A stretch of 18,914 nucleotides of DNA from an uncultured Burkholderiales bacterium (GTDB taxonomy: Bacteria; Pseudomonadota; Gammaproteobacteria; Burkholderiales; Burkholderiaceae_D). Positions 8,694 to 16,329 of the stretch are shown here, one piece after another. The notes beneath the pieces are model-generated. The model saw only the letters and a program-made list of their open reading frames with translations, ran no database searches and was not told where the DNA came from. Within the stretch, counting starts at the first letter, position 1, and each line of letters opens with the position of its first letter. Location of the stretch: assembly GCA_903904635.1 (NCBI GenBank), contig CAIVDH010000256.1:1-18914 (forward strand). Reading direction: 5' to 3'. The position numbers and the translations under genes are program-made.

Positions 8694-8722
8694 CCGAGGA
8701 ATTTTCGCCTTATCCTCATCAC

Positions 8723-9628
8723 ATGCCAGAAAATCAGACTAATAAATCCGGTGTGCCGGTATACCAGCTATATGGCGAAGATCAGCACTGGCTAACGCCA
8801 GATCTGCTGCATTGCGAATCGATAGCCGCGCGCAGCCTCTTGCACAATTGGGAGATCAAGCCACACCGCCACCATGGATTATTTCAGTTGCTCTGGCTGG
8901 AGCAGGGCGTGGCCAGTTTGCAGTTGGATGACTGGCAAGGCCAGCTTGATGCAGGCAGCATCCTCATCGTTCCCCAGCATTGTGTGCATGGATTTCAGTT
9001 CTCTCCCGATGCCCAGGGCTTGGTAATCACACTGGCTTATCCTTTTTTCGACAGACTTGCAGCCGGTCTGGGTGCAGAGTTCATCGCTTATCCTGGGCCG
9101 CATGTATTTGCGCTGGGAGAAATACTTGAGCGTATGCTGCTGGAGCACATGTTGCACAAGCTTGCGCAGGAATATCGGGGTCAGTCACAGCACAGGCTGA
9201 GTCTGATTGAATCTTTGCTGACTGCGATACTGGTTTTACTCAACCGGGAAATGCAGGGATATGTTGCGCTAAAGCTTGAGACTCCGATACGCGCCCGACA
9301 GTATCTGGCTTTATTTGCCGAAGCCATAGAGGCAGATTTTTCTACGCATCAGCCGCTTGATTATTACGCAGCCAAAGTCGGTATCAGTGCCGCGCATCTC
9401 AATGCTGTGTGCCGACAATTGGCCCAGCAAACGGCATTAGACCTGATACATGCGCGCATTACACTGGAAGCAAAGCGCAGTCTGGTTTACACCTCAATGA
9501 CGATACGTGCGGTATCGGATGTGCTGGGGTTTTCTGATCCGGCCTATTTCACGCGCTTCTTTAAACGACAGACAGGCATGGCACCAAAAAAATTCCGACA
9601 GCAACTTGCGATGCTGTCGGAAGATTAA
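8723..9628 (+). CDS. pobR: AraC/XylS-family regulator, PobR type (activator of pobA)
   Basis: AraC-family transcription factor, 301 residues. An N-terminal cupin-like effector domain (about 30-115) contains WEIKPHRHHGLFQLLWLEQG and GSILIVPQHCVHGF, typical of aromatic-acid sensors of this branch. The C-terminal double helix-turn-helix spans about 195-292: YYAAKVGISAAHLNAVCRQ is the first helix-turn-helix, and IRAVSDVLGFSDPAYFTRFF-KRQTGMAPKKFR carries the classic AraC signature. It is divergent from pobA, as for the AraC-type PobR proteins of pseudomonads that respond to 4-hydroxybenzoate. Effector identity is inferred from position, not from the residues. The ATG follows a purine-poor stretch; GAGGA at 8696-8700 is too distant, so translation may be weak or leader-independent. 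Confidence 0.88.
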   Translation: MPENQTNKSGVPVYQLYGEDQHWLTPDLLHCESIAARSLLHNWEIKPHRHHGLFQLLWLEQGVASLQLDDWQGQLDAGSILIVPQHCVHGFQFSPDAQGLVITLAYPFFDRLAAGLGAEFIAYPGPHVFALGEILERMLLEHMLHKLAQEYRGQSQHRLSLIESLLTAILVLLNREMQGYVALKLETPIRARQYLALFAEAIEADFSTHQPLDYYAAKVGISAAHLNAVCRQLAQQTALDLIHARITLEAKRSLVYTSMTIRAVSDVLGFSDPAYFTRFFKRQTGMAPKKFRQQLAMLSED

Positions 9629-9698
9629 AACTTCAGGATTTCAAGGGGAGCATGGCCTTCCTGGCGATAAGCTTCTATGAGGCTAAGTGCTAATCGGA

Positions 9699-10604
9699 TC
9701 AGGGCAGCATGACAGAGAGTTCTGAGGCTGCATTTAGCAGGGCAGGCAGGAAATTGAGTTCCATCTCTGCTTTTGTTACGCGCGTTGCCTGAGCACCGAT
9801 ATTCAAGGCAGCGACAACAGCACCGGAGGCGCCTCTGACTGGTACGGCAATAGAGCGCAAACCGATCTCGAGCTCTTCTTCAACAACTGCATAACCGCTC
9901 TGGCGGATACCTCTGAAAATTTGACACAAGCGATCTTCTGAAACGATGGTGCGTTCTGTGTAACGACGCAGATCAGCCTTACCAAAATAAGCTTTTAGTT
10001 CAATTTCATTCAAGGCAGAAAGCAGTACACGACCAAGCGAAGTGCAGTAGGCCGGAAGACGACTGCCTGTACCGAGCGAGACGGACATAACGCGCGATGT
10101 GGAAGAACGTGCAACATAGAGTATGTCGACGTCATCGAGGGTCGCCAGTGAGCATGATTCATTCAGCGTCCGGCTTACCTGATTGAGGTAAGGTTGAGCC
10201 GAGATCGTCAGGGGGGTAGAGGAAAGATAGGAATAGCCCAGTGTGAGGATTTTGGGTTTGAGATAAAAATTATTTGCTTCTGCTTCCGCATAGCCAAGTT
10301 GCTTTAATGTGTAAAGACAGCGCCTGACGGCAGCCCGTGGAATGCCGGTTTTGTGACTGATTTGGGCAATCGTCATGGATCGCCGTTGATCACTGAAGGC
10401 CTTGACGACTGCCAGCCCGCGGGCCAGAGAAGTCATGAAACTGGGGTCAGTTAGTGTCTCGATTTCTTCTGCGTCTGATAAAGATCGGAGTAGAGGATCG
10501 GAGTCCAGGTTATTCCCATCGGCTCTAGCAGTTGAATCGGCGGAATTTTTCCGACTGCTTTCATCGAAGTTGGAATGGTAAGAGGAGATGTTTTGCATGG
10601 TCAT
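9699..10604 (-). CDS. pcaR: IclR-family regulator of the PcaR/PcaU type
   Basis: IclR-family regulator, 301 residues, of the subgroup that senses beta-ketoadipate or protocatechuate. A polar low-complexity N-terminal extension (1-50) precedes DPSFMTSLARGLAVVKAF (53-70), a stretch shared with Pseudomonas PcaR. The winged helix-turn-helix is TIAQISHKTGIPRAAVRRCLYTLKQLGYA (78-106). The effector domain includes RLPAYCTSLGRVLLSAL and EELEIGLRSIAVPVRGASG-VVAALNIG. It converges on pobR and diverges from pcaI across 387 bases containing the proposed operators; a half-site ATCGAACA lies 20 bases before its start. A second in-frame ATG at 10598 is possible; neither start has a good ribosome site. PcaR versus PcaU/IclR-PobR cannot be settled from sequence alone. 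Confidence 0.9.
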   Translation of the reverse strand: MTMQNISSYHSNFDESSRKNSADSTARADGNNLDSDPLLRSLSDAEEIETLTDPSFMTSLARGLAVVKAFSDQRRSMTIAQISHKTGIPRAAVRRCLYTLKQLGYAEAEANNFYLKPKILTLGYSYLSSTPLTISAQPYLNQVSRTLNESCSLATLDDVDILYVARSSTSRVMSVSLGTGSRLPAYCTSLGRVLLSALNEIELKAYFGKADLRRYTERTIVSEDRLCQIFRGIRQSGYAVVEEELEIGLRSIAVPVRGASGAVVAALNIGAQATRVTKAEMELNFLPALLNAASELSVMLP

Positions 10605-10623
10605 GTCGCTCAGGTGAGGGTCG

Positions 10624-10631
10624 ATCGAACA
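10624..10631 (-). promoter_or_regulatory. PcaR-type operator half-site upstream of pcaR
   Basis: ATCGAACA is identical to one full arm of the pcaI operator. The surrounding 17 bases match the complete palindrome at only 11 positions, so this is a half-site at best. It lies 20-27 bases before the pcaR ATG and would fit autoregulation. Confidence 0.3.
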
Positions 10632-10893
10632 AGCCAGGATGGCTGTTGCGCTGCCTTAAACCATTTGATTTTTGGCAGGACGATTACCGTAGCGGAATAG
10701 CATGCTAATTTGATAATCATCGCTTTCATTCGTCAGTTTTTGCTTCCGACAGTTGGTTAGATAAAGTTTCCGTTGCTTATCAGCGACAGTAAAAATATAA
10801 AATGCAAAAAAATTAAGGATTCGCCGAACACGTACCGGTAGTTCAACTTGGCTTTGCTTGCAGCGCAGTGATTCCGTCTATAAACTTTCGTTG

Positions 10894-10910
10894 TGTTCTA
10901 TTAACGATCA
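10894..10910 (+). promoter_or_regulatory. Secondary IclR/PcaR-type operator upstream of pcaI
   Basis: TGTTCTATTAACGATCA matches the adjacent main operator at 14 of 17 positions. It starts exactly 19 bases before it, leaving a 2-base spacer. If GATTAT at 10918-10923 is the -10, the -35 region would fall inside this site, which resembles the arrangement described for PcaR at P. putida pcaIJ. Confidence 0.6.
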
Positions 10911-10912
10911 TT

Positions 10913-10929
10913 TGTTCGATTATCGAACA
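10913..10929 (+). promoter_or_regulatory. Main IclR/PcaR-type operator upstream of pcaI
   Basis: TGTTCGATTATCGAACA is a perfect inverted repeat of two 8-base arms (TGTTCGAT/ATCGAACA) around one central base. It sits 63 bases before the pcaI start codon and contains the PcaR-like core GTTCGATNATCG. The adjacent divergent gene encodes an IclR-family PcaR-type protein, so the pairing of regulator and site is well supported by position and pattern though not by data. Confidence 0.78.
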
Positions 10930-10978
10930 CATCTTCGATTGAAATTTACGACAAACTATTTTTTTACGCAATCCTTTT

Positions 10979-10983
10979 AGGGG
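10979..10983 (+). promoter_or_regulatory. Ribosome binding site that fixes the TTG start of pcaI
   Basis: AGGGG lies 8 bases upstream of TTG 10992. No ATG or GTG start is available near the position where the protein matches relatives, so this site decides the start. Confidence 0.6.
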
Positions 10984-10991
10984 CACTTATT

Positions 10992-11678
10992 TTGGTCGAC
11001 AAAATTATTTCTTCCTTCGCCGCCGCGGTGTCTGATGTTCAAGACGGGGCAACCGTGATGATTGGCGGTTTCGGCAATGCAGGCATGCCGCGGGAGTTGA
11101 TTGATGCCCTGATTGATCAAGGTGCAAAAGAGCTCACCATCGTCAACAACAATGCTGGCAATGGCGATACGGGGTTAGCCGCTTTACTGGCCGCCGGCAG
11201 GGTGCGCAAAATTATTTGTTCTTTCCCCAGACAGTCTGATTCACATGTATTTGATGCGCTTTATCGCAGCGGCAAGCTGGAGCTGGAATTAACACCGCAA
11301 GGCAATCTGGCCGAGCGTATTCGCGCCGCCGGTGCCGGTATAGGCGGATTTTTCTCTCCGACCGGATACGGGACTTTGCTTGCAGAAGGCAAGGAAACGC
11401 GCCTGATTAATGGTCGTCACTATGTGTTGGAGTCGCCCATACATGCAGACTTTGCGCTGATCAAGGCAGAGAAGGGCGATCGCTGGGGCAATCTCGTCTA
11501 TCGCAAGGCAGCGCGCAACTTTGGACCGATCATGGCCATGGCTGCAAAATGCACGATTGCGCAAGTCAGTGAAGTTGTGCCGCTAGGTGAGCTTGATCCT
11601 GAGGTGATTATCACGCCAGGTATTTTTGTTCAGCGCGTAGTGCAGCACACAGTGCAAACCGAAGGAGCGAGCAAATGA
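10992..11678 (+). CDS. pcaI: PcaI, 3-oxoadipate CoA-transferase subunit A
   Basis: Alpha subunit of succinyl-CoA:3-oxoadipate CoA-transferase, 228 residues. With PcaJ it moves CoA from succinyl-CoA to beta-ketoadipate. The family signature DGATVMIGGFGNAGMPRELIDAL (about 18-40) contains the GGFG-AG-P oxyanion-site loop, followed by LTIVNNNAGNGDTGLAALL. SPTGYGTLLAEGKE and RWGNLVYRKAARNFGPIMAMAA are also typical. The start is TTG: the protein begins VDKIISSF, aligning with the N-terminus of P. putida PcaI, and AGGGG is correctly spaced. Its stop overlaps the pcaJ start as ATGA, so the two subunits are translationally coupled. It is the first gene after the operator region. Confidence 0.95.
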   Translation: MVDKIISSFAAAVSDVQDGATVMIGGFGNAGMPRELIDALIDQGAKELTIVNNNAGNGDTGLAALLAAGRVRKIICSFPRQSDSHVFDALYRSGKLELELTPQGNLAERIRAAGAGIGGFFSPTGYGTLLAEGKETRLINGRHYVLESPIHADFALIKAEKGDRWGNLVYRKAARNFGPIMAMAAKCTIAQVSEVVPLGELDPEVIITPGIFVQRVVQHTVQTEGASK

Positions 11679-12313
11679 AGCGTTTTACCCGTGATGAAAT
11701 TGCAAAGTGTGTGGCGCGTGATATTCCTGAAGGTGCGTATGTCAATCTCGGCATTGGCTTGCCTACGATGGTGGCCAATCATTTGGATAAATCGCGTGAG
11801 ATTTTTTTGCATAGCGAAAATGGCATTCTGGGCATGGGCCCCGCGCCAGCGCCGGGTGATGAAGATGAAGACCTGATCAATGCTGGCAAGCAGCCAGTGA
11901 CATTACTCACAGGCGGATCTTATTTTCATCACGGCGATTCTTTTGCGATGATGCGCGGTGGTCATCTCGATATTTGTGTGCTGGGTGCATTCCAGGTATC
12001 GCGCAGCGGTGATCTCGCAAATTGGCATACCGGTGCACCCGACGCTATTCCTGCAGTTGGTGGTGCCATGGATTTAGCCATCGGGGCCAAGAGCGTCTAC
12101 GTGATGATGGAACACCAGACAAAAAGCGGCGAGAGCAAAATCGTTGATCACTGTACCTATCCATTAACCGGCATGGGTTGCGTGAATCGTATCTACACTG
12201 ATTTGGCTGTCATAGATGTAACTGCACAAGGATTGGTTGTGCGCGAAATGGCTGAAGGACTCACGCTGGATGCACTGCAAACATTGACTGGCGTGCCGTT
12301 ACGGGCGCTATGA
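11675..12313 (+). CDS. pcaJ: PcaJ, 3-oxoadipate CoA-transferase subunit B
   Basis: Beta subunit of the 3-oxoadipate CoA-transferase, 212 residues. The catalytic glutamate that forms the enzyme-CoA thioester is Glu48 in HSENGILGMGP. Other family stretches are NLGIGLPTMVAN (24-35), GGHLDICVLGAFQVS (95-109) and a CTYPLTGMGCVNRIYTDLAVI segment (about 160-180). It starts within the pcaI stop (ATGA). The downstream spacer to pcaF is 61 bases and strikingly T-rich. The length equals that of characterised PcaJ proteins. Confidence 0.95.
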   Translation: MKRFTRDEIAKCVARDIPEGAYVNLGIGLPTMVANHLDKSREIFLHSENGILGMGPAPAPGDEDEDLINAGKQPVTLLTGGSYFHHGDSFAMMRGGHLDICVLGAFQVSRSGDLANWHTGAPDAIPAVGGAMDLAIGAKSVYVMMEHQTKSGESKIVDHCTYPLTGMGCVNRIYTDLAVIDVTAQGLVVREMAEGLTLDALQTLTGVPLRAL

Positions 12314-12374
12314 AGTCAATTCAAAATTTTTATTTTTTATTTTAGTTTTTTTTATTTAGACATTGGATACCAGC

Positions 12375-13577
12375 ATGAATGATGCCTTTATTTGTGACGC
12401 AATTCGCACGCCCATCGGCCGCTTTGGTGGCGCGCTAAAAGATTTGCGTGCTGACGATCTTGGTGCCATACCTTTGCGCGCACTGCAAGAACGTAATACG
12501 CAGGTAGACTGGTCAGCCGTATCCGAAGTGATTTATGGCTGCGCAAATCAGGCCGGCGAAGATAACCGCAATGTCGCGCGCATGTCCCTGTTGCTGGCTG
12601 GCTTGCCTAAAGAAGTCGCAGGCGGTACAGTAAATCGACTTTGTGGATCGGGCATGGATGCAGTCGGTACTGTTGCGCGCGCAATCAAAGCAGGCGAAGC
12701 CGGACTGATGATAGCCGGTGGCGTTGAATCCATGACACGCGCGCCATTTGTGATGGGCAAAGCAGACACCGCGTTCTCACGTAATGCGCAAATATTTGAT
12801 ACCACCATAGGATGGCGTTTCGTTAATCCGGCAATGAAGGCATTGTATGGTGTTGATTCCATGCCAGAGACCGCAGAGAACGTTGCTACCGATTATAAAA
12901 TCAGCCGCGCTGATCAGGATCTGTTTGCCGTCAACAGTCAAAACAAAGCCGCTGCAGCGCAAGCCGCCGGCATACTGGCACAAGAAATTGTGCCAGCACA
13001 TATTCCGCAGAAAAAAGGCGATGCGATCATCGTCAAGGATGATGAACATCCGCGCGTCACCAGCGTGGAAGCATTGGCCAAACTCAAAGGCGTCGTGCGC
13101 CCTGATGGCAGCGTCACTGCAGGTAATGCATCGGGTGTGAATGATGGCGCCTGCGCGCTGCTGATTGCCAATGCCGCGATGGCTGCAAAATACGGACTCA
13201 CCCCAAAAGCACGCATCATCGGCATGGCAACAGCCGGTGTGGCGCCACGTGTAATGGGCATAGGCCCGGCACCTGCAGTACAAAAATTATTGCAGCAAAC
13301 AGGCATACGCCTGGATCAAATCGATGTAATCGAACTCAATGAAGCCTTTGCTGCACAAGGCTTGGCAGTCATGCGTGAGCTCGGCATCGCTGATCAAGAC
13401 CCAAGAGTCAATCCGAATGGTGGCGCGATTGCGTTAGGCCATCCACTGGGCATGAGTGGCGCGCGACTAGTAACGACTGCCATGTATCAGCTGCATCGCA
13501 CCGGTGGCCGCTATGCACTGTGCACCATGTGCATAGGTGTCGGGCAAGGCATTGCGATTATCATTGAGCGTGTTTAA
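12375..13577 (+). CDS. pcaF: PcaF, beta-ketoadipyl-CoA thiolase
   Basis: Acetyl-CoA acyltransferase specific for 3-oxoadipyl-CoA, 400 residues; it gives succinyl-CoA and acetyl-CoA, the last step of the pathway. Thiolase catalytic residues are Cys90 in [11 protein letters not shown], His356 in [14 protein letters not shown], and Cys386 in [12 protein letters not shown]. The start [19 protein letters not shown] matches the N-terminus of P. putida PcaF and gives the family's exact length. An upstream in-frame TTG at 12363 is rejected. TTGGA at 12363-12367 lies 7 bases ahead of the ATG and can act as ribosome site. PcaF is favoured over a general AtoB thiolase by sequence similarity and cluster position. 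Confidence 0.95.
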   Translation: MNDAFICDAIRTPIGRFGGALKDLRADDLGAIPLRALQERNTQVDWSAVSEVIYGCANQAGEDNRNVARMSLLLAGLPKEVAGGTVNRLCGSGMDAVGTVARAIKAGEAGLMIAGGVESMTRAPFVMGKADTAFSRNAQIFDTTIGWRFVNPAMKALYGVDSMPETAENVATDYKISRADQDLFAVNSQNKAAAAQAAGILAQEIVPAHIPQKKGDAIIVKDDEHPRVTSVEALAKLKGVVRPDGSVTAGNASGVNDGACALLIANAAMAAKYGLTPKARIIGMATAGVAPRVMGIGPAPAVQKLLQQTGIRLDQIDVIELNEAFAAQGLAVMRELGIADQDPRVNPNGGAIALGHPLGMSGARLVTTAMYQLHRTGGRYALCTMCIGVGQGIAIIIERV

Positions 13578-13601
13578 GTCATCACCTCGCGTACGACTTA
13601 A
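13574..13601. repeat. Short inverted repeat at the end of pcaF
   Basis: TTAAGTC (13574-13580) and GACTTAA (13595-13601) form perfect 7-base arms around a 14-base loop, and the pcaF stop codon lies in the left arm. There is no T-run after it, so an intrinsic terminator is unlikely. It could be a small mRNA hairpin at the pcaF-pcaH junction. Confidence 0.35.
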
Positions 13602-13634
13602 CTTGTAACGCATAGCGCAATCACGAAAGTAAAC

Positions 13635-14339
13635 ATGTCAGATCTTCACCCATTTCGTCAGCCCTCCGCTGGCAGTCAGCCGGATTATCTTTTTCCCGCC
13701 TATGCCTCAACGGTAAAGCGCGCACCGAGTCAGCCTTTGATTTTGCTGCCACAGTCCTTATCCGAAATGACCGGCCCGGTATTTGGCAGCGATGCTGTAG
13801 GTGCAAGCGATCACGATCTCACCCGTCAGCATGCAGCTGAACCATTAGGCGAGCGGATCATCGTTGCGGGTCGAGTGCTGGACGAAGATGGGCGCCCGGT
13901 ACGTAATACCCTCGTTGAAGTTTGGCAGGCAAATGCAGCAGGTCGCTATCAGCATAAGCGTGACACCCATGATGCGCCGCTGGACCCTAACTTTACTGGT
14001 ACCGGTCGCGCGATGACGGATACAGAAGGCAACTATCGTTTTCTGACGATACGACCCGGCGCTTATCCGTGGCGCAATCATCCCAACGCATGGCGTCCTG
14101 CACACATCCATTTTTCATTATTTGGTCATGCTTTTGCAACGCGACTCGTCACGCAAATGTATTTCCCCGGCGACCCTTTGCTTGCACTTGATCCTATCTA
14201 CAACAGCGTGCCCGATGAAACTGCGCGGCAGCGTATGGTTTCGCAATTCGAGCTTGCACTGACTGAGCCAGAATACGCACTTGGATTCCGCTTCGATATC
14301 ATATTGCGCGGCCGCGATGCCACGCCCATGGAGAAATAA
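13635..14339 (+). CDS. pcaH: PcaH, protocatechuate 3,4-dioxygenase beta subunit
   Basis: Iron-bearing subunit of protocatechuate 3,4-dioxygenase, 234 residues. It uses O2 for intradiol cleavage of protocatechuate to 3-carboxy-cis,cis-muconate. The non-heme Fe(III) ligands are all present: Tyr105 (AAGRYQHK), Tyr144 (RPGAYPWR), and His157 and His159 (RPAHIHFSLFG), three below P. putida numbering (108, 147, 160, 162). The stretch VLDEDGRPVRNTLVEVWQANAAGRY is diagnostic of the intradiol family. It follows pcaF by 57 bases with only a weak ribosome site (GAAAG), and pcaG follows immediately. Confidence 0.96.
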   Translation: MSDLHPFRQPSAGSQPDYLFPAYASTVKRAPSQPLILLPQSLSEMTGPVFGSDAVGASDHDLTRQHAAEPLGERIIVAGRVLDEDGRPVRNTLVEVWQANAAGRYQHKRDTHDAPLDPNFTGTGRAMTDTEGNYRFLTIRPGAYPWRNHPNAWRPAHIHFSLFGHAFATRLVTQMYFPGDPLLALDPIYNSVPDETARQRMVSQFELALTEPEYALGFRFDIILRGRDATPMEK

Positions 14340-14340
14340 G

Positions 14341-14913
14341 ATGAAGCTTGTGACCACACCTTCACAAACCGTGGGCCCGTATTTGCATATCGGACTGGAT
14401 TGGTTGAACACCACAGCACTGGCTACAAAAGATGTCGCCGGTGAGCATATCGTTCTGCAAGGTCGTTTGCTGGATGCAGATGGCGTGCCTGTGCCGGATG
14501 GCATGATAGAAATCTGGCAGGCAAATTCATATGGTAAATATGCGCATCCGGATGATGCGCGTGCATTGCCCGTTGACGCAGGCTTTAACGGCTTTGGCCG
14601 CACGCCCACCGATGCAGAGGGCAATTTCCGTTTTTCCACCATCAAGCCCGGCCGCGTACCTGCGGCAGATGGACAGCTCCAGGCACCACACATTATGGTC
14701 AGTGTGTTTGCCAGGGGTTTGCTCAAGCAGCTGGTCACCCGCGTTTATTTTTCAGGCGATGATCATGACAGTGATCCCGTCTTACAGCTCGTACCTGCGG
14801 CACGACGCACAACATTAATTGCCGTGCCCTCAGAAAATAAAAAAGACACGATTGAATGGAATATCGTTCTTGGTGGTGGCAATAATAATGAAACCGTATT
14901 CTTCCAACTTTGA
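14341..14913 (+). CDS. pcaG: PcaG, protocatechuate 3,4-dioxygenase alpha subunit
   Basis: Alpha subunit of protocatechuate 3,4-dioxygenase, 190 residues. It has the same fold as PcaH but lacks the iron ligands and contributes to the active-site wall. It begins KLVTTPSQTVGPYLHIGL, the conserved alpha-subunit start. LLDADGVPVPDGMIEIWQANSYGKYAHP parallels the beta subunit, and HIMVSVFARGLLKQLVTRVYF is typical. I chose ATG 14341: GGAG (14330-14333) is 7 bases upstream, and it starts one base after the pcaH stop. An upstream in-frame ATG at 14281 would lie inside pcaH and is not supported. Close coupling to pcaH fits a 1:1 complex. Confidence 0.95.
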   Translation: MKLVTTPSQTVGPYLHIGLDWLNTTALATKDVAGEHIVLQGRLLDADGVPVPDGMIEIWQANSYGKYAHPDDARALPVDAGFNGFGRTPTDAEGNFRFSTIKPGRVPAADGQLQAPHIMVSVFARGLLKQLVTRVYFSGDDHDSDPVLQLVPAARRTTLIAVPSENKKDTIEWNIVLGGGNNNETVFFQL

Positions 14914-14938
14914 TCACAGGTAAAAAGCGACTGCCACG

Positions 14939-16300
14939 ATGACACTCACACACCTCACTGCAGCAATGTTTTCAACGCCAGGCATGCAGCAGGTGTTTTC
15001 TAGTCACAATACCGTGCAACGCATGCTGGATTTTGAAGCGGCGCTATCCAGGGCAGAGGCAAAAGAAGGCATCATTCCTGCGCATGTAGTCGCTGCCATC
15101 AGTGCCTGCTGTGATGCTACCAAAATTGATATGACGGCATTGATACAAGATGCAGGTCAGGCTGGCAATATCGCCATTCCGTTGGTTAAACAATTGACCG
15201 CACAGGTAGCTAAACTTGATCAAGAATCTGCCCGTTATGTGCATTGGGGCGCAACCAGTCAGGACGTGATCGACACCGGCATGGTTTTGCAAATGCGTGA
15301 GGCTATCGACTGCATCGTGACGGATCTGGCTGTATTTGCCGATGTACTGGCCGGACTGTCCAAACGTCATCGCAACACAGTCATGATAGGCCGCACATGG
15401 ATGCAGCATGCATTACCAATCACGTTCGGCATGAAAGTGGCAGGCTGGCTGGATACCGTATTAAGACATCAGCAGCGTTTGTCAGAATTGCAGCCGCGTT
15501 TGCTGGTGCTGCAATTCGGTGGTGCAGCCGGCACGCTGGCAAGTCTTGGTAATCAAGGGCTCACCGTAGCAAGTGCTGTGGCACATGAACTTGATCTGGC
15601 GCTGCCTGCGCTACCCTGGCATACACAGCGCGACCGCATGACCGAAGCCGCCACTGTACTTGGCTTGATCACCGGTACCTTAGGCAAAATCGCGCGCGAC
15701 ATTGCACTACAGTGTCAGACCGAAGTGGCAGAGCTCGCAGAACCGGTTGCACCGGGCCGCGGCGGTTCTTCCACCATGCCGCATAAACGCAATCCCGTAG
15801 GCTGTGCAGCCACACTCGCAGCGGCAGTACGCGTGCCGGCATTGGTCTCAACCATGCTCTCTGCGATGGTGCAAGAGCAAGAGCGTGCATTAGGTGGATG
15901 GCAAGCCGAGTGGGATACCTTGCCCGAGATCGCCAGCTTGTGTGGCGCTGCGCTGGCGCAAATGTCGCATGTCGTCAGTGGCTTGCATGTTGATGAAAAA
16001 CAGATGCGCGCCAATATCGATATCACGCGAGGTCTGGTAATGGCAGAGTCAGTTTCTCTGGCACTGGCTTTGCATATCGGTCGTGAAGCCTCACATAAAT
16101 TAATCGAGCATGCATGTGCACTAGCGATGGAAAAAAAGCAGACCTTGTTGCAAGTACTGTGTGACGATGATCGCGTTACCCAGCATTTATCATCTGTCGC
16201 TCTGGAGAAATTATTAGATCCGCTGACTTATACCGGCGAAGCAGTTGCATTTGTTGATCGTGTGCTGAATGCGCATTTGCATCGCAAATTAAAATCCTAA
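14939..16300 (+). CDS. pcaB: PcaB, 3-carboxy-cis,cis-muconate cycloisomerase
   Basis: Fumarase/aspartase-superfamily enzyme, 453 residues, which lactonises 3-carboxy-cis,cis-muconate to 4-carboxymuconolactone. The family signature GSSTMPHKRNP lies at 276-286 in the mobile catalytic loop. HWGATSQDVIDT (102-113) is the first conserved region, and GRTWMQHALPITFG (151-164) the second. LDFEAALSRAEAKEGIIP near the N-terminus matches other PcaB proteins. The ATG is 25 bases after pcaG and has a poor ribosome site (AGGT, 14919-14922, then a long spacer). Cluster position separates it from adenylosuccinate lyase and argininosuccinate lyase relatives. Confidence 0.95.
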   Translation: MTLTHLTAAMFSTPGMQQVFSSHNTVQRMLDFEAALSRAEAKEGIIPAHVVAAISACCDATKIDMTALIQDAGQAGNIAIPLVKQLTAQVAKLDQESARYVHWGATSQDVIDTGMVLQMREAIDCIVTDLAVFADVLAGLSKRHRNTVMIGRTWMQHALPITFGMKVAGWLDTVLRHQQRLSELQPRLLVLQFGGAAGTLASLGNQGLTVASAVAHELDLALPALPWHTQRDRMTEAATVLGLITGTLGKIARDIALQCQTEVAELAEPVAPGRGGSSTMPHKRNPVGCAATLAAAVRVPALVSTMLSAMVQEQERALGGWQAEWDTLPEIASLCGAALAQMSHVVSGLHVDEKQMRANIDITRGLVMAESVSLALALHIGREASHKLIEHACALAMEKKQTLLQVLCDDDRVTQHLSSVALEKLLDPLTYTGEAVAFVDRVLNAHLHRKLKS

Positions 16301-16329
16301 TCAACATTTTATTTTCGTCGGGAGCGAGC

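Larger units (their letters stand above)
10605..10991. other. 387-base divergent control region between pcaR and pcaI
   Basis: No gene is visible here. From left to right it holds a perfect operator half-arm ATCGAACA (10624-10631) next to the pcaR start, a 10-base palindrome TAGCATGCTA (10698-10707), an FNR-like TTGAT-N4-ATCGC (10710-10723), an AT-rich stretch (about 10790-10820), then the tandem operators ahead of pcaI (10894-10929) and a third phased half-site TTCGATT (10934-10940). Possible pcaI -10 elements are GATTAT (10918-10923), inside the main operator, or TATTTT (10957-10962). The leader ends with AGGGG before the TTG start. Confidence 0.6.

Noticed and set aside
9629..9698. Bidirectional terminator between pobR and pcaR
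   Set aside because: Only a 4-base AAGG/CCTT stem and no T-run could be found.
12363..12374. Upstream TTG start of pcaF giving four extra residues
   Set aside because: ATG 12375 gives the family N-terminus and exact 400-residue length, and the TTGGA here serves better as ribosome site.
12777..13283. 168-codon open frame antisense to pcaF
   Set aside because: It is Cys/His-rich low-quality sequence with no start context and sits opposite the conserved thiolase.
14281..14340. N-terminal extension of pcaG inside pcaH
   Set aside because: The alpha-subunit family starts at KLVTTPSQTVGP, and GGAG lies just before ATG 14341.
14118..14738. 206-codon open frame antisense to pcaH/pcaG
   Set aside because: It has no recognisable protein features and lies opposite two well-supported genes; it is a shadow of their codon pattern.
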